From Dendrocalamus latiflorus (Eukaryota > Streptophyta > Magnoliopsida > Poales > Poaceae): a stretch of 64,000 nucleotides of DNA. This document shows positions 55,453 through 64,000 of the stretch, piece after piece. The position numbers and the translations under genes are program-made. The stretch is taken from contig CM029612.1 of NCBI GenBank assembly GCA_017311315.1, positions 54,540,700 through 54,604,699 of the forward strand, read 5' to 3'. A model generated the notes under the pieces. The model saw only the letters and a list, made by a program, of their open reading frames with translations. It was not told the origin of the DNA and ran no database searches. How positions within the stretch are numbered: position 1 is the stretch's first letter; each line of letters starts with the position of its first letter.

Positions 55453-56635
55453 TAGGATTAAGGATAACCAACTAAAGGGGATGAATAGGAGGTTTTAAAA
55501 ACTTTCTTGCTTTCTAATTAATTTCCACAATTTCAATATGGCAAAGATTTAAAGTAATTGAAACCTATACAATTCTACTAAGTTTAGGGCACTACAAGAA
55601 TAAATCTTCACAAGAGGGCTCTAGCACAAGTAAATAATTACAATATACTAAATGTACAAGAGCTAAAAAAGAGACAAAGTGATAATCAATGAACACACGA
55701 TGTTTTTACCGTAGTGATCGGAAACTTGTCAGTTTCCCCTAGTCCACGTTGAGGAAAACCCAAGTGACTTGGACCAGCTCCACAAATTAAGCATCAGCTC
55801 CTCAATCCACTAGTGGTTGTCCTTCCTTCACTCCAAAAATAGTGGACATGAAACCACTCACAAGTCGATGCTGAGCTTCCTTACGACCTTTTTGAAGAAG
55901 TCACCGTGTAAACTCCCACCAAATCGTTCAAGTGCTAGCAAGCACCAAGAGTAGAAGATCACAAGCTTCGCTTGACGACAATCAAGTGTCAATGGATCAA
56001 TCTAGAGATGAAATGCACTTGTTTAGCTCAATCACCTCAAATGAATGCATAATGAGAAAATGAGGTGTAGTGAGTGCTCAATACTCAAGGATATTCAATG
56101 GTAGTCTCTTCTTACTGTCCTTAGTCGGGTGGATGGGTATTTATACCCGTACCAACCAAAACTAGCCGTTATAAGGAAATTCCTGAAAAATTTAGGGCGA
56201 GCAGAAGTACCGCCATGCAATGACCGGTACTTGGATGGCGGTACTTCCAGACCTGTTCTGACACAGCAGTAACGGCTATTTTAGAGCTTCTGAACTAGCC
56301 GTTGGAAGTTGGCGAGGAACTACCGCCGTTATAAATCCGGTAGTTTCGTTCACCGAAAGTTTCGAGATATCGGCGTGGTACTTCCGTTTGATCTGAAGCC
56401 GAGAGTTGGCGTTCTCTGGAAAAAAGGTTCCGCCCGAGTTACTCGGAGCTTCCGTGCTCTGGAAGTACTGTTTAAGGCTGCGGTACTACCGCTCTACGGT
56501 AGTTTCGTCGTTAAAACTCTGATACTTCCGTTTGCCGCAGACACAAAATCATCTCGAGAGTGCTCTCTGGAAAAAGGGTTCCGCTAGGTTTTGACGGAGC
56601 TTCCGGAAAGCGGAAGTACTGCGGTTTGCATGCCG
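55453..56635 (-). repeat. LTR-like fragment (probably Copia or Gypsy)
   Basis: On the minus strand it ends GGTTATCCTTAATCCTACA at 55453, in the style of long grass LTR ends. It contains TATTTATACCC near 56140 (TATA-like on one strand) and many variants of GGAAGTACCG/CGGTAGTTCC between 56200 and 56630. I cannot fix the other end or a target duplication, and the expected primer site next to 55453 is poor. Confidence 0.4.
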
Positions 56636-57405
56636 ATAAGGGTGCAAATGGGTTGGGTTAATCTCGACTGATCCGGTATTGAATTCGACTTGTACCGAAA
56701 CCAGATACTACATGTCAGATTCGGTACTGAAATCGGGACAGCAAATATCTAACCGAATTGCTTCGGTATCCGGATAATATCCAGCCGAATATCCGAAACC
56801 AATAACCCTAAATCAAAATCCCTAAGACCCTGACCGGCAATCGGCGGCGGAAGAACAGGAGGCTCGTAGTCTTAGCTAATTGACGTGGTGCCAGGAACCC
56901 ATCATGCTGGGGCCTGGGGCAGCTTACGTTACTGGAGAACCAATTGAGTGCAAATATCAGATTTATCTTCTTTCAAACCTTGCCTATTGCAATTTGTGAA
57001 AGGATTTATACAGATATTGCTCATGTAACCTCGGAACTGTAAGCGGGCAGTAATTATTTATACAGTGATTCATGTAGCTCGAGGATTCTCGATTCATTTA
57101 GCTGTCAAGATAGTTTCCCAAAGCTTCATTTGCTGCGAAAATCTAGTGTATATGAACAAATAACTGTTTTTGGTACGTCATAGGTATAATATAAAACAGT
57201 ATAGGCTGGCCCACCACATTAGGTCAGACAAACAAAATGATGCAGAAACCACTGGGTTTGACTGCATCAATCCAGCAACAGAGAGAATACAATGCTTCCA
57301 TATTTCTCTAGTACAAAGCACAACTTAACAATATCTCAAAGAACCATTACTATAACGAGGGAGGACCAGTGTACTCCAAAATCAGCCAGCCATGAAGCAG
57401 CAGAT
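56636..57405. other. Intergenic region before the LUC7 gene 3' end
   Basis: Around 56640-56810 lies a degenerate hAT-like sequence (AAGGGTGCAAATGGGTTGGG with repeated CCGGATA/TATCCG). The rest, up to 57405, is the likely 3' flank and 3' UTR of the minus-strand LUC7 gene. Confidence 0.4.
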
Positions 57406-60400
57406 TCAGTATCTATCGTGACGCCTGAAAATCGTAACAGTTGTCAGGGTTGGCCAATAGCAATAACAAGGATTTCAAATCAAAAGCAGAAAGTATCATT
57501 ATGTTCTTTGTTGTTCCATGGTCAAATGTTGTAGTTTGGCATAAACAGTTCTACAAGCATGAAGGCAGGCTTACTTTATCTGGATAAAAATCTGTACGTG
57601 AAAGAAACCGTTCAGCAAGACAGCAATACCTGCGTTCCCTGGATCGAGAACGATCCCTTCTCCTTGAATCATGGCCACGGGAGCGGTCGTAGTCTCTATC
57701 CCGATCCCGGTCATGGCGACGGTCCCTATCATGACGTCTATCGCGATCCCTATCATGGTCTCTTCTGCTTTCTCGAGGTTCAACTCTGTCCTTCCTTTCT
57801 GCATCTCTATCCCTGGATGTCCGACCATTGCGGTCCTTGCTGTGTTCTCTTGATCTAAAAAACCCAATATGTACTTTCATATTATGTCGTTTACTAGAAT
57901 AAAATGAAACAAGGATGGGGAAGACCGTACCGCCTGTCATCTTCCGATCTGTCCTTCCTTCTTTTATTCTTCTCCTCCTGGACAATGGTACAGCATATTT
58001 TATAATGATAAAATATAATGATATTGATGTATTACCAAATGGAGAATAACTAATAAAGGACAGCGTTTTAAATAACAACAACGAAGTGTAAGAGATACAT
58101 TACAGTCAAGATTGCTTCAGCAAATGACAACTTACAAACTTATGGAGCGGGTAGCATATGAACAAGTTGTAACTTACAGCAAAAGATGGCAAAAGGAGTG
58201 CGCGCTTTCAGAGTAACTTAACCGGTACTATTTATCACCAGCTCTACAAAATATGGATCACCCAACAGAAAGCAATCTCCAGCTTCTGATAAACATAATA
58301 CTAAGCAGAGTATATGAGCAACTTGACGCAATTAAGTAAACATGATTCTCCATACCATGTTTTGCACACCTCTATGCTTACATTTGTCAACATACAGTGA
58401 CAGCTGTTGTTGCCATGGGTAGGAGGATGATTGTCACATGAGATTCCAATTATGCAACATTGACTAATTCCTGTAATGACTATCGTAATAACCATGGTGC
58501 CCTCCAATGTGAGAAATGAAATAATATATAGAAAAGGTGAGAACCTTGGGGTTCTTCCTTGAGATAAGAAAACTCACAGATGCCAAAAGGCCCAAAACAG
58601 AGTAACTCTTTAAAGCAGAAAATGGAATATTACATTCAGCACCTGATAAAGATATCCAAAATTTGCACCTTAACAAATTTAGAGAAAGGACAAAGGAATA
58701 GATCCATAAACTTATATTGTAATGGACAGATATAATGTAAGTCCTAATAAGACTGTGCAGGTTTCTTGGTTTTATTGTTTTTATGCCTTTATGTTTTACG
58801 ATATCTGAAATTCTGAACTTATTTCATCTCTCCCCAACATCGTACATGTACTTGAGCATGCAAGAATGTACCTGGAGTTCTTTCAGTTTCTCTCGAACCA
58901 GCAGGTAGCCCAAGTGTAGCTTCCCTCCAAAATGGTCAGCAAGACGTCGATCACTGCGTACAATATGGCATGAGATATATTTCCATCTTAAAGGTGCAAT
59001 GTGACTGAAGTTTCAGAACATTTTGAGACTTGAAGGAGCTAAAAGTATTACTTGTCATAGACACTCAGAAATGCTCCACATATGTCACAGAGACGTAACT
59101 TCTGATCAGTCTATAAAAGGTGGACAGAGAATACCATTAGTTCATTAGCAAAACTTTGATCTATAAACATTAGTTGGCCAAGTTTTGAACTGATAATATA
59201 AATAATAGAAAATTTCTGCAAGGAAACAAAAGCAGCAACCAAACTTTTAGAGTAAATACAATTACATATACATGTAATTCCTAATTCAACGCATTCGAGA
59301 ATATCAAGAAATCAACGCCTACAATTCTGCTTATGATGCACTCTCCAGTAATACATCTAGACCAATGACAGCATGTAAGAAGCTCATAATTTCAACAGAT
59401 ATAAGGTGCAGAGTTAGCACTCATTGAACAAGTGCATTGTAAACAACAAAACATCTAAATATGAGGAATGCACATGATAGTTTGTGGAAAGAGAAATAGT
59501 GTGGGATGATGTTGCAAATAGATGTACTCCAAGATCATATCATAATCAGCCTATAATTTTTCTAACACAGGTGTGTATACATCCACTTGTAGAGCAACAA
59601 GAGATCACTCCTGCATACTACTTTATATTTGATTAGCGCACTTGATCGAAAAACTACAGGTAATATACATGATGAGCACAGATTTCCTAATGTGCAAAGG
59701 TTGAGCCGTCACTTGAAAGAGCCTTCTAGTACAACTGTACTACAACATCTGATCAAAATGTTCAAAAGTTTTGAACAATGCAAATTAAAAACTTTTCCCT
59801 AATAGCACTGCCTGAGAAATGCATAATCATTTTCCCAAGAACATAGCATAATCATATCAAACACCATGGTAGGAGAAAACTTTAGCACACAACAGTTGGA
59901 GAAAAATGTTGGTTGAATAGCTAGTATCAAACCAAGTAGGTCCAAGGACAATTTTAGGCATCACGAAAGCTACTGATCTTGAATGAACTTTTGTACAAGA
60001 GTCACCCCATAAGCCACAAATTAAGCAATCATCAAACAACATAATATGTAAACTAATTAACTAATGCTATAACACAAATAAGAAATTAAATAAAATTAGC
60101 CATTAGCAGTGTTAAAACTCACAATTCGAACATCAGCAGCAGTATATTTAGAAGACTCTGAAGCCTGTTCCTGCCGTACCGCCAACTAATGATAAATCAG
60201 TCATGGTCCATACAACCAAAGAATGAAAATATCAGTGTCCTCGAAATCACAAGTTATAAAATATCAGTGTCCTAGAAATCACAAGTTATCTATATCCTAT
60301 GTCTGCAAAGGCAAAGCTAAAAATTAACCCACTACAATTGCCCGGTGAAAGAGTGGACATAATAAAGTTTGATGAACATGGCAGTAGTTACCTTTTTCAG

Positions 60401-62798
60401 AGCTTCTATCTCTTCCAAAACTTTCTGCGCTTCTTCTACCATCCCTTGTTCACCTACCAAAAGGACAGGCATGAAAATATCACTATATACATCTTTATGC
60501 TGTAAAAAAAAATACTAGCATGCATATATATAAGCAATACAAATACCAAATAAAATTTTATCATCTTGGCTTGAAAAGATCAAGTAGTTGGTGTAGTCAT
60601 AGAATTAAAAACTACCGAAGACACTGATGTCCAATTAACAAATAATCAACAGAGCTATATAATACCATAATACTAATCTATGATCCTGACAGACACAGTC
60701 AGACCAAAAATTGAAGTCAGACCTAAAAGGCCTAGAATAAAATATATATACCACAAATATAAAACTAAAATCATTCACATCAGTTAACGGTTCAGGGTTC
60801 TCCAAGGAAAGTTACAGTGACGGCTTCTTGCCTTCTGCTTCACCAAATATTAAAAATTGGACCAAACTGAAATTTCAACAATCATATTGTTACTAGAAAT
60901 CCGTTTGTTGTGTGAACTAATTGAGTGGTTAAATTCAAAACCGAGATATACTAGGAGAAAAATCTCCTTAACTCGGCTCCCATTGCTGAATACATATATT
61001 TCTAGAAGACACAACCCAGCAAGCAGTCAATTTTTTTCCATACCAAGCTCTTCAGCTTTCTTTATCTTTTCATTGATCATTTCTTGAGTACGAGCATCAG
61101 GAGGAGCAGGTGTTGGTACTAGTGCTATTTGAGGAGTTTGAGTAGGCTGAGGTAATGAAGCTCTGTCCTTGTTGAAGGCATCAAGCAAGAGGGTAGCCTG
61201 AAACAAAGCAGGAAAAATAATCAGTCCCGTCAAAACAATTTATTAGTAGCATGTGCTGACAATACATAACCTAAGATCTATAAGAATTAACACAAGTATC
61301 CAAACTTTCAAAGTAATACCTGCATGTCAGCCCTTTTAGATCTTAGTTCTTCCACCACTTCCAGGGCCTTGATTTTATCATCAGTTTTTCCTTCAAAATC
61401 TGTTTGGAACATGTTGATGAGAAACATTAAGTACTGACGGGGGCAAATTGAAAAAACAAGTGACTTATGGGTGGTTTTGTGGACTTTTCCCAAAGTAAAA
61501 TTTAACAATCTAGGGCTTAAACTACCGCTACATTAGTACACAAACATAGTGATGAAGCACACAGGATGAACTGACTACTTAGTAATGAAACCAAATGATT
61601 AGCTAGATCACTAGTGCTCATTGCCTAATTTAATGAAAACTACATTGAGACATAAATTCTCCACCTTCCATCTAAAGTGCCACTCAAGAATATTAGAGCA
61701 GAGAGAGTTTATTTTGTTGGTGTAGTTTTTGATGAAAAGAGTGCTCAAAACTGCGGTTAAGACAGTTATCAGTGCATTATCCAGCTACAAACACCAACAT
61801 CACGTACATCTATAATTGCAAAAAGACCAAGTTGTGGTTTTGGACAGCTAAACATATCTGCAATCCAACAGGGATGGATCTTTTGAAAATAAAGAAAACT
61901 ACAAGGAGTTCTACAATTTGAAGCAGCTGTTGTTTAATCCTAATGAGATTAGTAATACGATTTTACATCTATCTCCCTCAATTGAGAGGTTGAATATTAG
62001 CAGTCAAACCGTAGACCGTAGTTACCAGGACCACTGGACCTCTGTGAATAGAAGTACTCAACAAATTAGACAATATGTTTTGATGTGGCATTACCAAAGG
62101 TATCAACTTCTTTCATTTTCTCCTTGATTTCCTTTGACAGCTGCAACACCTCATCTGTCTGCAAATGTTAACAACAACACGAGCAATTTAATTGAAGCTC
62201 TCACTGACACATAGTAGGCTTTAATAGGTAGTACAGACAGGTGCCTAAATACCTGAGTAACCTCAGACACAGAGATTGCAATAGCTGCCTTGGCATCCTC
62301 GTCAGCGAGGCGTTTCAGCGCCCTCTGAATTTTCCTCTCACACTCCACAATGAGCTTTTCTATCACATCCTCAAGTTCCCTATCGAAATTATCTGCTCCC
62401 TTTGCTTTTACTTCTTCATAACTACCAAGAGCTCAGGAAGGCAGCGAACACTATACGGTGGTTTGGGGAAGAAAATTGAAAAATAAAAACTGGAGTGAAA
62501 CATGTTGCGCATAATAAGGTAGAATGAAGGATACTCTTTCCGCAGTTGAAGCAAGTGAACCTTGGGGCAAGGTCCGAGATCCATTTTCTGCCATGAGTGG
62601 ATTAGTCGATTAGATCACAGCAACAAAGAGCGAAATTACTTCTGATATCTCAAAGTAGAGCCCACATATCGCGCTTTTGCCATGACTTGTCACTAACGCA
62701 ACAACCTAAGATGTTTTCCCACTCCAAACCTAATCATCTACGGCCTAACCACAAGCGTTCCTCAACCAAAATTAGCACGAATTAAAGCAAGCGCGCGC

Positions 62799-62855
<57 letters not shown>

Positions 62856-63049
62856 CACGGGGGTGGGGGATAGATACATAAGAGAGAGGGAAGACAGGAT
62901 ACCGTGAGCTGGAAGAGGTCGTGCGGGCAAAGGCCGGCGAGGAAGAGGCGGCAGACGTCGCGGTCGAAGTACTTGCGGTTGACCTCCCGCACGTCGCCGT
63001 TGCGATTGGCCCCCATGAGCACGTCGAGCTGCTTCCGCATCGCGTCCAT
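57406..63049 (-). CDS. LUC7-like U1 snRNP splicing factor with RS/RD tail, 407 aa
   Basis: Thirteen exons (minus): 63049-62903, 62587-62535, 62421-62253, 62158-62095, 61399-61320, 61197-61044, 60453-60392, 60185-60123, 59110-59052, 58953-58872, 57977-57931, 57854-57630, 57424-57406. All are GT-AG and the 1224 nt close in frame. The first zinc finger (CCCH) spans CRLFLAGLCPHDLF..MDLGPCPKVH. A coiled-coil helix follows (VECERKIQRALKRLADEDAK). The second, C2H2 finger is LRLCDICGAFL...RRLADHFGGKLHLGY. The tail is a long Arg/Asp/Ser-rich region ending RRRHDRY. LUC7 proteins are U1 snRNP components that stabilise 5' splice-site pairing in the nucleus. The start ATG is the first preceding the conserved MDAMRKQLD. 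Complete and likely functional. Reading through the last intron gives an alternative C-terminus. Confidence 0.95.
62791..62852. repeat. (GC)5(AG)26 compound microsatellite
   Basis: A GC run at 62791-62800 followed by about 52 bp of uninterrupted AG, in LUC7 intron 1, some 50 bp from the donor. On the transcript it reads (CU)n(GC)n. Confidence 0.97.
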
Positions 63050-63346
63050 GGTGACCGACGGCTCCTCCTGCCTCTCCGGCGAGGAGAGGGTTTTGCAAAC
63101 TAGGGTTTCTACCGAACGAGCGAGCGTGACGCTCTCCAACCCCAGCCCTAAAAAATGAGGAGAGGGATCGAGAAGACGACGAGAGGAGCGATGCTATGCG
63201 ATGCGGTCGGGTCGGGTCACGGTTGGGTGGTGTGGTGGGGCGGGCAGCCTCCTCTTTTATTTGCACGGCCTTACGTATCGGTCGGAGCGGTACCCGTTCG
63301 GCTGCCCCAAACGCCATGTACTGTAGCCCCACTGGCTTCTTTAGGT
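63050..63346. promoter_or_regulatory. Leader and promoter region of the LUC7 gene
   Basis: GC-rich sequence upstream of the start codon, immediately followed by the MITE at 63347. The leader lies in a purine/pyrimidine-skewed block (63050-63200). No TATA box is certain. Confidence 0.45.
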
Positions 63347-63623
63347 CCAATCGGTTAGGCTTCAGCTTCTGGCTTTCGGCTTATTTTTTATTATTCATAA
63401 ATTTCATCTTTTTCTAAATTTTTGACTTTTTGTTGATTTTTTGTCGGTTCTTTTTTTCGTATGTGTTTGTGTTATACGTAATGGGCTAACATATTTTTTA
63501 GATTTTTTATTTTTTAAAATTTAATTATGCTAAATAAGCCTCTGTCAGCTGCAGTGTTTTTTTCAGCCGACTACAGTGTTTTCAGCCATAAGCCACCAAA
63601 AAAAACCCAACTGATTATGTTGG
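63347..63623 (-). mobile_element. MITE, family 1, copy 3 (inverted)
   Basis: Reverse complement of the family core at 280-572 and 8007-8275: TACGTAATGGGCTAACATAT, AATTATGCTAAATAAGCCTC and GTTTTCAGCCATAAGCC are diagnostic. The outer ends are CCAATCGGTTAGGC and its imperfect complement near 63615. Confidence 0.7.
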
Positions 63624-64000
63624 ACTCAATGTCTGTACTTATTGGGACGTATTCTTTTCGGCTGCGATTGATAATTTATTGATGTAGTGAATGGTTTTTT
63701 GGTTCTAATATAAGTGTGTGCGCGAATAGGCCGAATATCGATAAACCTCTTCGAAACTATTCTGTTTGTTTATTCGGCAGAAGCAATAAGCTAATTTAAT
63801 TCAGTTGATACGTGCCTACTGCATCCAAAGTAACAGCTGAAACTGAAAGGGAGTGTGCCTGCTAGCTAGACTTGAACTCAAGAAACGAGTAGCCCTGAAT
63901 TTTCAGAGTACATTTTGAATTTCAGACCTGTTGTAGTTTCGCATTCAAATAGTGGGATCCTGAGGTTTGTTTATATCGTGAAGTTTTAATTGGTCTCCAT
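63624..64000. other. AT-rich intergenic sequence at window end
   Basis: I see no gene, repeat end or RNA structure that I can support here. Confidence 0.4.

Overview
The window is nuclear DNA from a grass (Poaceae). The evidence is long intron-rich plant genes with GT-AG introns, GC-rich first exons, plastid-targeted nuclear genes, and dense grass-type transposon debris (MITEs with hAT, PIF/Harbinger and CACTA ends, Copia, a long TG..CA LTR, and a LINE with an RNase H domain). I cannot name the species from the sequence alone.

Layout, left to right. 780-861 (-) is a tRNA-Ser(CGA). 1928-5321 (-) is a wall-associated receptor kinase. 5653-5954 is a Copia 5' LTR plus primer site, followed by GC-rich transposon sequence and a CACTA terminus at 7230. 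That terminus cuts a prohibitin pseudogene (7231-8908, -). 9541-16159 (-) is a complete 12-exon GSK3/shaggy-like kinase with two opposite-facing hAT-like elements in its large fourth intron. 18318-23095 (-) is a 9-exon carotenoid-isomerase-like FAD oxidoreductase. About 23690-25099 is a decayed Copia 3' half. 26081-30446 (+) is a 10-exon YacP/Rae1-type NYN-domain protein. 31986-38641 is a complete, apparently intact and young Copia element with 486-bp LTRs and a CTTAC target duplication. 38692-40930 (-) is a LEA-2/WHy desiccation protein. About 42250-49430 is a dead LINE split by a 3.5-kb solo LTR. About 49870-50670 is a fold-back element with a minisatellite core. 50782-52216 (+) is plastid ribosomal protein S6. 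53344-53757 and 54376-55355 are PIF/Harbinger elements. About 55453-56635 is an LTR-like fragment. 57406-63049 (-) is a 13-exon LUC7-type U1 snRNP splicing factor.

The host genes are not an operon and have unrelated housekeeping, signalling and stress roles. Two code for recognisable or likely plastid proteins (S6 and the carotenoid-isomerase-like oxidoreductase), and the NYN protein may be a third. All multi-exon models were built by hand from splice signals, and every one closes in frame: WAK-like kinase 942 aa, GSK3 424 aa, CRTISO-like 595 aa, NYN 290 aa, S6 217 aa, LUC7 407 aa.

The most unusual observation is in the intact Copia element. Its LTR carries a start codon followed by a good splice donor. 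Splicing to an acceptor just before gag would remove the primer-binding site and extend the 1393-codon polyprotein frame by 15 in-frame codons. Because the 3' LTR has the same cassette, it could act as a portable promoter-ATG-donor facing the LEA gene in antisense.
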